From NCBI RefSeq assembly GCF_028858725.1, contig NC_084767.1, positions 34,575,519 through 34,639,518 on the forward strand: DNA of 64,000 bases, in the 5' to 3' direction. A program made the position numbers and the translations under genes. This stretch comes from Colius striatus (lineage: Eukaryota > Chordata > Aves > Coliiformes > Coliidae). The notes under the pieces are model-generated. The model saw nothing but the letters and a program-made list of their open reading frames with translations, did not search any database and was not told the DNA's origin. Shown here piece after piece: positions 11,217 through 23,220 of this stretch (position 1 is its first letter; each line of letters starts with the position of its first letter).

Positions 11217-11222
11217 AATAAA
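11217..11222 (+). terminator. FZD7: Likely distal polyadenylation signal of FZD7
   Basis: A canonical AATAAA, within a TAAATAAATAA run, is followed about 30 bases later by a T-rich element (GTTCTTTTAGTTTTTG, about 11250-11265). This is the usual arrangement of a vertebrate cleavage and polyadenylation site. It is the best candidate for the end of the FZD7 transcript. Confidence 0.6.
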
Positions 11223-11240
11223 TAATTTTTAATACAAGAG

Positions 11241-14200
11241 CTCTGACAAAGTTCTTTTAGTTTTTGAACACAGGTTATAGAAGGGGGGGTAGCTCTCTCT
11301 GAGTGGTTTCTTTGCACCCTGCTTTGTTGTGGGAGATGCAGGAGATTTTTGGGTGAATACACTACTCACCAGAAAAGTCAGCTGTGACTTGAAACTGGCC
11401 TTTCTCAGTACCAGCTCCTCACAATAGGAGATCACATTTTAAGACTATTTCAAATGTTTGCCCTCACTTGAGGTATGTTTGCCAGATTTTCTTCCTGGCT
11501 CCGTCTCTCACTGAGGGCAAGCTGATAAATGTTTCCTTATCTAGAAAATAAGGATAATGCTCTCTTTCCATTCAAAAGAGACTTTGAGATTGAGAACTGG
11601 AGGGTGCTACAGGTGCTGTAAATTAAATCCTTGGCTTGAGTGGAGTGTTTTAGGGCAAGACTAAGGACTAGGTCCTTTTCAATAGCTGTTGAAGGGCAGT
11701 ATTTTGTAGTGGCCTTTCACCATAAGCACCTTTGCTATCTCCAGTTTTGTTGAGGTGAATTTTACTATCCTGAAGCCTACATTTCTTTCTTATCACAGCC
11801 ATCTGAAAGCTGATAGGTCGAATGGACTGTTTTATTTCACTTCTTAAACTGAATGTTTAGATCTCAATCTGTGTTGCTACAATCTGGAAAGTACTCCAGC
11901 AAACAGAATCTTACACTTGAGAAATTAGGATAGTTTCCAGTTTTCCTCTTGCAATGATTTCAGTGTATTTATTTGGTTTATCACTCTGCCTTAAATTTTA
12001 GTATAGCCAGGGTTTTAAGTTACAGAACAGAGATCTAACATGCCGTAGCTGGATGCCATCCTGGCAGCTGTGGTTGCACAGCAATATTGTTTCATTTACT
12101 AAGCATAGTGTGTAACAGTTGCACTTTCTTTCAGGGTGCCATGTTATTTGGACACTGTATTCTCAAATGTAACCTTTTACATTTACAGTGTATGAACTAC
12201 TGATTTAAAGTTCTCTTCAGAGCTAGCCCCATGTATGCTGCCTCCCTAGAAAAACCATATTTTTTGCTTGGTAAACACCTCTAGTTGCCCTCCAGAATCA
12301 CTTGTCAAGTTACCTTTTTGAAAAGGCCTTTGCTTTCCTGCAAGTCATGCTGCTTCAGACTGCTCCATGACATCAGCTTGCTGATCCTTGCCAAAGAGGG
12401 GTTTCATTCCACTCCCTTAGGAAACCTGAGCCTTTCTACAAACATTTCCTCCCATTAATCCATCGGTGCCGACCAGAGTGATGGAAGGACTGAAACAGCT
12501 CATGCTCTGAGGGACTGGGAACTGATGGGAGCAGCAGTGTGACTGATGCCTCTGTGCTATGCAGCCACTGCTGTGTCGCTAAACACACAACATACATCAT
12601 GGACAGCTAAGCCCACAAATCATGCAGGCAGCCTGTCCCCCTGCTCTCCTCTCTGCTCACCACCAATTTTTGCTGGCTGGATGAAAAACTGAATTTATGT
12701 GTCATTGCTACTTTTTTGCCCAGATTTGGAAAAAATTAACTAGACTTTTTTTTTTAGTTCATGCAATATCCATATCTGAAAGGAAACATCTCTTTTTCCA
12801 GACAAAACTATTAAAGATGAACCCTTTTATTTCAATATTTCTTATTAGTACTTCTGAATTTAAAGTCAGTTAGGCAAAACTGTCCAAATCCTCGGATTTA
12901 AGTTGATTTTTAAAAGGTGAGATTGTAGGTGAAATTTGATGCTGGTTTAAAGTAGAAGCGACTGCTATTCATTTTTAAGCAGATGTGACATGCATGAAGA
13001 CTGAATTTGCTCACAGTGGAAACAATTCGAAGAATTTCAAGTGGTGATAGTGTCTCGCCTTCTCAAACAAAAATCTATCGGCATTCTGGTAACAGTTACT
13101 TTCATAATGGAGTACAATTTTTAAAAATCACTTTGTGAAGCTATCTGGAAAAAAAAGAAGGAGAAAGAAGCCTTTAACCTTTGTTAATCGCTGCAAAGTT
13201 ATTTCTCTTCGACTAATGTTTAAGTCCACTTTCAGTTAACATTTTTTTTCAAGTTTTAAGAAAAGTTTCCTACCCTTCACATTTGGCTTTTCTCTATGCA
13301 GCAAGTAGTAGTTATCATTGATTAATATCCCTGTAAGCTTACACCATTTACTACATTTTCATGAAAAAGGTATAAACCTGGTTCTTGAGTTTCGGGGATG
13401 TGTGTGTTACTTTCTAGAAGAAAGTATTATTATTTCAGGTAAGTTAAAGGAGAGGTTTAAACAGTTCAAGAGTTCAAATATAGCAGCAGCAACTGAATGC
13501 CTGTCTCCACAGGAAAAAACCCTGCTTTTATAATGCATCAGTGTTTGGGTTTATTTTTACTGGAATATCCACACCAGTGATTGAAGTACTTCACCCACAA
13601 CCAATAGCTTTGCATGCAAGAAAATAGCCACACATCTCTGTATTTACCAACTGGAAACAAGTAAACACAATTTAAAATTGTACATGGGTTTGGAAACCAA
13701 ATTAATAGCTTGTATCTTAAATAGCCTTTCCTGGCCCACCCCCCACCCCCCCGCATCTCATTCTCCCTTCCAGACCTTACAGGTACTTCATATATACCCT
13801 GCTCTCCATACTTGCTTTTGCTACTCCAATATTTGTTTAAAACTGTGAACCCAGATGAAAGAAATTTAGTCTGTTGCTTGGAGAGGAAAAAATGACTCTG
13901 AATCTTTCAGCACTATGACTGTTCACTGAGATAGACTATTGCCAAGCCTGTTCTATTTAAACCAGGATAATTGTTTCATGCCAACATGAGCATGTGGTTT
14001 TGGCAGCTACAACACTGCACAGAATAACATAGGATTGGGAGAATAAATACAGTATGTGGCAAGTTCCCAACTGTCCCCCTTAGAACTGACACATTTTTTA
14101 CCAAAATTATGCCCAAACCGTAAAACTAAAATACATACATCGGTTTAACACTGCTCAGACAACCAGTCTGTGCTGTAGTCAGGGGAGGATAGGGAGGATT

Positions 14201-15873
14201 TTGGCACTGTTTAATCCCATGTTCCAAGGCCACCTGGTTCGGGTGGTTGGACATGGCTTGTCTCAAAACTAGATCAGTGGAAGTAAGGCACAGCACTTTC
14301 TCCTCATCCAGGTGAGGCCCAAGCACGGCATTACCACAGCTGCAGCTCAGTGGGATTTGACTGAATGATGCAGTGGGAACAGACAGGACCAAACAGGATC
14401 ATGTGTACAGATTCCTTTACATCACTTGCTTCTCTCTATACAGCCAACCTAACGATGCCAGGAGACCATGATGCTGAGACAAATGAGAACGTGGATAAAA
14501 AGCAGGAATAAGCAGGGCTTAGAGCATAATTTTAAATAACAATTGCAAACTGGGGGAGGATCATATATCTGTATTAGTCAGGAAATAATGCTAGCAAAAA
14601 GTTCTTCGTTTTGTCTGACCCAGCTATGTCATGATTTTGATTGATTGTATGCAATCCTTTGCTTAAGCACATTGCTCTTACAAATACAGATGGCAAGATC
14701 AGTGTGTGCTGTCTAGGTGAGCAGTCTATGAATAGGCTTTGCCTGCACAGGTCTCGGAAATTAACCCCATCATGTGGGCACCAGGGTAGCCATAACCTTA
14801 TTATTAACGCTGGGATCCAAAAGGCCAGGATGACAACTGGAAAGAAAAGAGGCCCAGTTCTCCCCTTTACTGGAGGTGTTAGCAATTCTAGTATCTTTCT
14901 CAAACTCATCTGCGAGAAAGCAATGACTTTCTCAGGACAGGAGTAAGATTATTCCAGCTGTGCCGTCCTTTACCTCAGACTGACATACAGAGGGGCTTCA
15001 GAAAAAGCTTATGGTGAACAGGGAATTTTGTCAGGAGTTATAGCAGATGAAAAATATGTTATCTGGCTCAGATGGACAAAAAAGAGTGTAGGCAAGTAGG
15101 CACTAATCTGAGATTTGGAAGATAAGTACTTGATTATCTGCATTGTCACAGATGGTGGACAGATCACTTACAGCCAGACTTTCAGCAGTATTCAGGCAGC
15201 TAAAGATGCAGGCAAGTACATAGCAAGCACTGTTCACAAGCACTTAAATTCCCAGGTGCATGTCTTGGTAATTGACTGGAAAATCTCATCTCTGTCTATA
15301 AAATTGGAACAGTGGCATGTCGCTATATTATAGGACTATTGTGAGAGTAAATACTCTCAAAATCAGAGTAAATGAAACACAAATATAATGTATCAGTCAG
15401 ATATATTTGTATATTTCTCTGTCAGATCTTTGTCTCATAGTCTAATGTTTTGCAAGTAGGTCTCATTCTAGAGAACATCAAATTAAGACCACCAGGTAGA
15501 ATAAATTATTTGTATGTTTTCCAATATCTTATTTAAATCTAGGGAGGCTGAGCACATGCTTTCACAGGAATATCACTCTAGTCAGAGTTCAAACATAAAG
15601 TGTGAAAGGGTATAAAGATACAGGCTAGGTAATTAGAAAACTACACTGAACTGGGTATGCATGAAAATCAACAGCTGTTAACTACAGCAAAACAAAATGG
15701 ACTTGTGTTACACTGGTACTTAGGCATAGCAGAGACAAGAGTTTGGGCCCATCTGTGCTGGTGCTACAGTGTGCTTAGCTTTTCCAGTACTCTTTAATCT
15801 CCCATTTTCTATATACTACAAACATGGTTATCAACAGGTTCCATAATGCTTCTACTGCCCCGCTTTAAATCAC
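11241..15873. other. Downstream intergenic DNA, no gene seen
   Basis: About 4.6 kb of AT-rich single-copy-looking sequence, without a recognisable coding exon, CR1 copy or sizeable tandem repeat. Short open frames (for example 14574-14909 minus, 15115-15333 plus) lack any family resemblance I can name. The interval about 12790-13150 has the look of conserved non-coding DNA (mixed composition, no repeat signature), but this cannot be shown without alignment. Confidence 0.55.
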
Positions 15874-16412
15874 CATAGAATCATAGGATCATAGAATGGT
15901 AGGGGTTGGAAGGGACCTCTAAAGGTCATCAAGTCCGACATCCCTGCCAAAGTAGGTCCACCTAGAGATCAAGTCTTGGAAAACCTCCAGAGAAGGAAAC
16001 TCCACACCCTCCCTGGGCAGCCTGTGCCAGGGCTCCCTCACCTGAAAAATACAATAGCTTTTTCTGACATTTAAATGGAATGTTTTGTGTTCCAGCTTCA
16101 TCCCATTACTCCATGTCCTGTCACTAGATACAATAGAAAAAAGGGATGCCCCAACCTCCTGACACCCACCATTTAGATATTTGTAAATATTAATGAGATT
16201 CCGCCTCTAGACTGAACAGCCCCAGTTCCCGCAGCCTTTCCTCATAAGGAAGATGCTTGAGTCCCCTGATCATCTTGGTGGTCCTGTGCTGGACACTCTC
16301 CAGAAGTTCTCTGTCATTCTTGAGCTGGGGAGCCCAGAACTGGACACAGGACTCCAGATGAGGCCTCACCAGAGCAGAGTAGAGGGGAAGAAGAACCTCC
16401 CTCGACACATCT
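15874..16412 (-). mobile_element. CR1 LINE, 5'-truncated copy A
   Basis: The 3' end is at 15874, where the + strand reads CATAGAATCATAGGATCATA, the complement of the CR1 terminal repeat. Reading leftward on the minus strand, the ORF2 C-terminal tail is recognisable ([45 protein letters not shown]), then breaks near 16190. The copy ends near 16412, where CR1 similarity stops after the SREVLLPL segment. The open frame extending to 16471 fuses CR1 to unrelated flank and is not a gene. Confidence 0.93.
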
Positions 16413-16872
16413 GAAGAGGCCACCAAATTAGAGAATTTATGAGGTACACACATCGTATACTGACCTGGCAATTACATGAATTAAGATGTTGCTGCCCCTC
16501 GACCTCTCGCTTTTTCATCCCAGAGCATGTTGCAACTCCCTGCCCTCTCAGTTGTGCCAGAATAGAAGAGTTCATAGGCCATAATGCAAACAGAGTGCAG
16601 AATGATCTGAGGACAAAATAACCCTTTATTTTTTTTCAGTTATTTTTACCACAATGAGGTAGGGTTTTTTCCCTTTGGTATAATATAATTTCCCTACACT
16701 ACTGTTAGCTTTCCACAATAGCAAACCCAAAAATCCACTGATTTATTTGAAACTGTTCTTGTGTCAGTAAGACTTCAGAGCTTGGATTCCCAGCCTTGGA
16801 TGATTGATTCCAACATCTTGTTTCACCCAAACCTGCTACAAATTGAACAGTAGACCTTTAAAATATCAAAAA
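16413..16872. other. Short spacer between CR1 copies A and B
   Basis: About 460 bases of AT-rich DNA without a gene or recognisable repeat. Confidence 0.5.
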
Positions 16873-17760
16873 AGAATCACAGAATGGTAGAGGTTGAAAC
16901 AAACCTCTAAAGACCATCTAGTCCAACCCCCCTGCTAAAGCAGATCAGGATACACAGGAATGCGTTCAGGTGGGTTTTGAAAACCTCCAGAGAGGGAAAC
17001 TCCACACCCTCCCTGGGCAGCCTGTGCCAGGGCTCCCTCACCTGAACAGTAAAATAGTTTTTCCTTATGTTAAAGCAGAACTTTGTGTTTCAGCTTTTTG
17101 TTCATTACCCCTTGTCCTATCACTGAACACTACAGAAAAAGGTGTTGCCCCATCCTCCTGATGTACTCTCTCCAGAAGTTCTCTGTCCCTTTTGAGCTGT
17201 GGAGCCCAGAACTGGACACAGGACTCCAGATGAGGCCTCACCAGGGCAGAGAAGAGGGGGAGCAGAACCTCCCTTGACCTGCTGGCCACACTCTTCTTGA
17301 TGCACCCCAGGATGCCATTGGCCTTCTTGGCTATGAGGGCACATTGCTGGCCCATGTTTAGTTTATTTTCAAGCAGGACTCCCAGGTCTCTCTCTGCAGA
17401 GCTGCTCTCCAGCAGTTCAACCCCCAGCCTGTACTGGTGCATGGGGTTGTTCCTTCCCAGATGCAGGACTCCACTTGTCCTTGTTGAACCTCATGAGGTT
17501 CCTCTCTGCCCAACTCTCAAGCTGCTCCAGATCCTGCTGAATGGCAGCACAGCCTTCTGGGGAATCAGCCAGTCCTCCCAGTTTGGTGTCATCAGGGAAC
17601 TTGCTGAGGGTACACTCTGTCCCCTCATCCAGGTCGTTGATGAAGATGTTGAACAAGACAGGCCCCAGAACCGATCCCTGTGAAACCCCTCTTGCCACAG
17701 GCCTCCAACTCGATTCAGCGACATTGATCACCACCCTCTGGGCTCTGTCATTCAGCCATC
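16873..17760 (-). mobile_element. CR1 LINE copy B with reverse-transcriptase remnant
   Basis: This copy reaches furthest 5' in the window. The minus strand encodes the RT palm segment ([20 protein letters not shown], then the catalytic box region ending DDTKLGG). The box reads FPDD at 17588-17599 where CR1 normally has FADD. A small deletion near 17470-17480 shifts the frame before the downstream part ([20 protein letters not shown]). At about 17161 an internal deletion of roughly 150 bp joins DRELLERV directly to a distal segment (SDRTRGN). The 3' end near 16873 is degraded. The copy is non-functional. Confidence 0.93.
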
Positions 17761-20700
17761 TGAATCATTACAGTCCTTTTTAGCTTGCTGCAAGCATGAT
17801 CTAAATCATAGTAGCAGGCCTGAAGCAGAGTTGTCCAAGGTTTCTTCCAAGCCCTTACCAGTGAGAACCCACTTTCCCTAACATGTTTTCACATGTCTCT
17901 TAGTTCCTCAACAGTTTTTTATTGTTACTATGACCTCCAACAACATTTTTCTATTTTTGGAAGATGACCAAGTAGAAGGATTAGTTGTCTGTTTCGATGT
18001 TTTGCTGCCTCAACATCAGGGAGTTGCATGAGACTACTGTACTTCTTTCACCAGTGGAATATGAAGGTATCTAAGCTGACTAAACGTTTGTGTGTTGTTT
18101 TGGTGACAGTCTTTCCTGAGGGAGACTTCCGCACCCATTTACCTTCATCACACATCAGGTTTTTGTTGCTAAATTAAGTAAACCAACAAGCTAAAAAGGG
18201 ATTCCTAAATGCATCAAAGCATGCTCTAAGTTATAAATGCTCACCAAACAAACAAAAACCAGAAGTGTTTTTATGGGAGACAGTCAAATGAAGCTACTTC
18301 CAAAAATATTTAAATAAAGCACAAGTCAGATCACTTGCCTGATGTGGCTTCCTTCCACAAACTTTCCATATGGGGTGTGTGTATGTGTGAGTGAATGCTA
18401 GTGTGAGAATTGTGAGTTACAACTGTAGGGAAATGATCAAAAATCCAGTGAAGGGAGAAAATCAAAAGGCTTTTGCCCAATACATCTGTCTGCTGACTAA
18501 GCACCAGTGTTAATTGCAGTAATGTGCCTGGACCCCCATTCCATGTGTTTGTGGAGCTCTGGATCACTCAGAGCATTCACATTCTCACAGAAAAATGAAA
18601 CTGTCTATAAAATGAATGAAAGGCTCTGATATGTATATGTATCTATAGGACTATTTTTTAAGAAAAAGATTTTTTTTGTGTGTGTACTAGTTCAAAGCCA
18701 GCTTTGATTATCTAATGCAAAAGTCGGTCTATAGGAAAGGTGAAAACCTAAATGTAAAGATGGAATCTTTTTTATTTAATCTAAGATGAAAAGAGCATTT
18801 CTTATTTGTAATGCTCTTGCTTCTCAATTCTTTTTTGCTATTTTTTCCTTTTTTTAAAAAATTAACAGCAAAATGTAAAAGTTTCAGGCAGCATTTCCTG
18901 TCCTTACTTTATGAGATGTGCAAAGCAGCATTCCATTAGGGCCAACAGCCAGTAAAAGGGATGTCATTTGACACCCGTACACAACTATGCATACCAGGCT
19001 GGGATGGAGCGGGATTATGCGAGTGGATGGAAAGTCCTTCTAGAGAGAGGATTTACTCCTACAGGTTTTTTTTTTTTACACATTGTGCTCTCTGAAGATA
19101 GTAAATCAGCTATTGGATTTGTAGAAACAACTCTCATGGCAGCTAAAAAATCCAGGCACAAAGTAGATGAAGGCAAAAATCTGGCCTCTCTAAAAGCAGC
19201 TCATAGTGACCACGGGAAGAGATCGAACTACACCCCTGTCTGAAGGGGCTAAATAGCACCTATGCCTGAACCATGTTCCTCTTCTAAGGCAGGGACAGGA
19301 GGTGGGCTGGGTTTCCAGAACTCAGGCCAAATACCACAGCAAGTCTCTGTTTTTATGGTAGGCTAAACTAACTAAACTAAACTAACTAACGTCCTGGATC
19401 TGAACACTGTAAGATTTTTTTAAACTGTACTTCACAGTTACTGTGAGACAGAAACTGTCTTTTCTGGAAATAAATCCTTTATCTGCAAAGATTAATAACC
19501 AATGGATAGTTTTGTTTTGTAATGAAGGCACAGAGCTTTGCATCACTGCCCACAGACAGGCATCTCACTTTCTGTCTTTGAGATTCCTCAAGGTTTTTGC
19601 TGTTTTACTAATAGAGTCAATGGTAACTAAAAGAGCTAACATTTTATCTCTGTGCCTCTTGTTTTCCTCAAATGAACATCTTAGAGCACTGAATTCTGAA
19701 GCAAATCTTAATCCAAACCTCTTCACAGAAAAACAGAAAAGAAATGTTTATCAGAAAACAAATCTCAAGAAACTCAGCAATTTCACTTAAGTGCCTCTTC
19801 TATTTTGCTATTCATTTTCATCAAAACTGGCTTTATTAATAAAGTGTCCTTTGGTCAACATTTCACCACTGCCCTCAGACTTAATACATTACTTGTACAC
19901 AGATATTAAAGGTGTGGTAACAAGTTATATACATAAAAATAAGCCTCTGAAGGATTGTCTCATGATAATCTTTATTTTCACAAGCTCCATCTCTCAGCTT
20001 CATCCATGTCTGCATCTTATTTAGCTGGTAATGTTCTTTGTGCCAATACCAGCCTATTTTAATTGTCCTTGAATGTCATTCTGAACAGACAATGACATTT
20101 TTATTAGTAAATGAGCAGCAGTGTGTGCCAGCAGACAGGGCACCAGACTAGGGTCAGGACACTGTCACACTTTTCCCAAACTTGCCTATGGTTTGCAAAT
20201 TCTTCCAATCATCCTTACCTCTATTTCTTTCTTGGTCCTTCTCTAAATAGGATCATGCTCTTTGGGACAAAAAATGTCTTTATTGTCCCCACATACGTGT
20301 TGGTACTGTTCCCATCTTGCTGGAGCCCTGATCTTGACAGGGGCCTCTCAAGATTCAGCACAATGCAAGAGGTTCCAATTAAAAATAATTGATCATTAAG
20401 AGACAGAGAATGGTAAGAGTGAGCAGGCACTTTACTTTCTATGGGGAAATAGTCAAACACTAGTGGCCAAGTAGAGATATGTGTGATGACACCGAATCTT
20501 CCCAAAGAAATGAAAGTGGGAAGTGTCACTCATCACCTTTTGGGCTTTTGTGAAACATGCACAAGGAATGTTCCCCTCACTGAAGAGCCTCTGTGGACTC
20601 TTCAGATCATGGGATTTACTATCATGTGCCCTCTTTTGCCTGTCTTTTTTTTTGGTTGTTGTACAAAGTGTTGCCGTGTGGGGTCTGTGTGATAGCACAT

Positions 20701-22564
20701 CCTGCAAAATATCTCCAGATGAGTGGAATCGGTGCCAGCCAGTCAGATTGCTAATTGGCTGACTATTCCCTAAGAATGAAAACCAGACACTAAGGAAACT
20801 ATCTTGTTCATAAAAGAAAAATATTTATCTGCAACAAAAACAAACAAACAAACCAATCCCAAAACAAAATAACTGTCTGGATATTTTATTAAATAATTGC
20901 TAGGGAAGTGATTAAATAATTGAGCATCAGAGCAAGGAGAAAGCCCACTACTTCTCCACACACCTCCAAAATGTGGATTTTAATTAGGCAAAATAATTTT
21001 CCAGTTCACCCTGAGCTGCTTCAATTCAATATGAAAACAAAGGGGAAAATGTCTGAATATTTTGTTTAAATGTTTCTTAAATTAAGCACTCCAAGTTTGA
21101 ATTTGAAAGGCACTCAAAATGAATGAAAAACATAAAGCAGCCTTATAAGGTTCAGCTGGAATTAAGGGGCAGACCAAAGCTAAGGTGGACAGGTAAAGGC
21201 AGGTAGCTCAGGTTTAGAACCATGGGGAATTTAAGAGAGACAAAGGAGATGGATTTGCCTACAGTTTGCTCGTATCACTGAGAAAGTCTAACCCACTTCA
21301 CCTGTACTATGTAGATCTGGTAAGGCAGGAACATTTTGCTTAATGAGATTAGAAATGGCACATAGGGAAAAGGGTTTGTGGAGAGCAGAGAAAAAAGACA
21401 GCAATAAAAACAACTGAGAATGAGACAGAAGAGGCATATGGGCATAGCTACAGCTACATGTGCATTTGCTTTTCTTGGATTTCAGGCTGGACATGAGGAA
21501 AACTGGTGCAAATAAAGCCCACTGCTCATGCTAATTGTCCCTGCCTGATGTCTAATGTGATGGACTGGCTTGTGGAATGAGCTGGCTCACAACTAGCCAT
21601 CCCAGAGCTCATGCAAGGCAAATGGGTGACTGTCTGCCCTGTCTAGGCAGGTGTTACTCTGGAATTCCTCATGGCTGCCTTTTTAACAGAACATACATAG
21701 CAAAGTACTATCACTGTCACCCCTTAAGTGCGGCAAAGTACCCAGGCTTAGAAGAACTTATTCATACATAGCTGCTGTAGCGCCTCCAGGGCAAACTAAT
21801 TGCTAACTGTAAACTGCTGTGATCAATGATTCACATTGATTGATGCTCCCATAAATTTTCAAAAGTATGATGTTTTCTGACAAAGAAATTCATGAAGGTT
21901 GTCAGGAGCATGCAGTGCTTTTTTTAGAAAGTCAGTCCTAGCTACTCCCTTGGAAACTAGTAAATAAAGAGTTAAGGTACAAGCAAACGCAACTGTAACT
22001 GTGCTGTTTGACTGATGCCCCAATATGGCCATAACACACTGAGCCTGTGCTATCTCAAAGACAGAGTGCAAACATTTGGGGAAGAGGGCACATGACCACA
22101 TGATAGAGTCTAAAGCCTTCTTTTTGGTAGGGAAAACTGGTCTGTACTGAAGCTTGCAGGGATTGCAGGCAGGGGCAGTGCTGACACCAACCTTACCCAA
22201 GAGACAAATGGTTTCTTCCTCAGGACTAACAGCTACTCACTTACAACCCTTATCCTTGCAGACCACTACAGGACTACTCTCAACACATTGCTGCACTGAG
22301 CCCAAAGATCATCACCCTGGCACTCTTACACACTTCTGCTAATTCCCCAGAGAGAAAGAGCTCTAGGCACTGTTATTACTGCAATTCACAAAGTCAAGAC
22401 CAAAAGCAGACACACTACTGAGCTATCTGCATGAACAGAGGTGGCAGGGAAAGAGGCAAGCAACCTTCCAGAGGGACAAGGCCTTTCTCATGTTAAAGCC
22501 TGGCAGTTTTCTTGTGTATCATGGATTAGCAAGGAGCTGTTTTTGCTTGGTAACAGGGGGAGGG
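17761..22564. other. Intergenic DNA, no gene seen
   Basis: AT-rich DNA with small simple repeats only, such as a TAAAC/TAAC-type run at about 19363-19390 and short GT runs near 18360 and 18680. Open frames up to about 115 codons occur but none resembles a known protein. No CR1 copy is seen. Confidence 0.5.
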
Positions 22565-23220
22565 GGTTGCAGTGAAGACCCGGTAAAGAGTTTTTGGACT
22601 CTCCCCTGGGTTCACACACACCTCCGGCCCGGCTGGGCCAATCTGACGCCTCTGCCATCACTATTTAGGGACAGGAATTTGAAGTGCTTGCAGGAGGTGT
22701 GAGAGTGATACAAGATGGAGGCGACCATGTGGATCCCACAGTCATAGAAGGAGGAAGGAAGGAGGAGCACCAGACCAGAGACCCCTCTGCAAGCTGTGGT
22801 GAGAACACAGCTGTGCCCCTCCAACCCATGCAGGGCAATGGCAGGACTGAGAGCCACCAGCAGCTCCATGTGAGTGAGCCCGGACTGGGTGGGGAGGTGG
22901 CCATGGCACAGGCCGTGCTGGAGAGCCTGCGCGCCGCAGAGCAGACCCACACGAGAGGCAGAGAGGAGCTGCAGACTCTTCATCGTTGTACCACTCAGTG
23001 TTGTTTTATTTTGGTTATGTTTTGGGGTTTCATGGTTATGCTTTAGTCGGTGTTGCATTAAATTATTTTCTGTTTTTTTCCCCAAGCCCAGTAGCCTGAT
23101 CTGTTTTGTCCTGAACCTTAGGTGGCAATTAAGCTCTCCCTGCCCTTTGGCAGTCCTCAGGTCTTTGGTACTTGAGGCTAATCGTGGTCTTTTTTTCCCT
23201 GATGGGCCTAAACCACAACA
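22565..23220 (-). mobile_element. Probable solo LTR of an avian endogenous retrovirus
   Basis: On the minus strand a block begins TGTTGTGGTTTAGGCCCATC at 23220, like the start of a common bird ERV LTR family. It continues with an AT-rich part (AATAAA complement at 23005-23010) and then a GC-rich, CTGCAG/CTCCAC-rich part atypical of the surrounding AT-rich DNA. No gag, pol or env-like frame flanks it. I could not identify a clean target-site duplication, and the distal edge (22565) is an estimate. The 207-codon minus-strand frame 22612-23235 lies inside it and looks incidental. The family assignment rests on memory of LTR termini. Confidence 0.45.

Larger units (their letters stand above)
9290..11240 (+). 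other. FZD7: FZD7 3' untranslated region
   Basis: After the TGA the sequence becomes AT-rich with T runs, ATTTA-type words and GT-rich patches (for example GTGTGTGTAT near 10770), typical of a regulated 3' UTR. It includes an (AAAC)n run at about 10893-10914. Length to the distal polyadenylation signal is about 1.9 kb, comparable to the long 3' UTR of mammalian FZD7. Open frames within it, such as 9989-10231 and 10978-11217, have no recognisable similarity and are not called. Confidence 0.7.
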
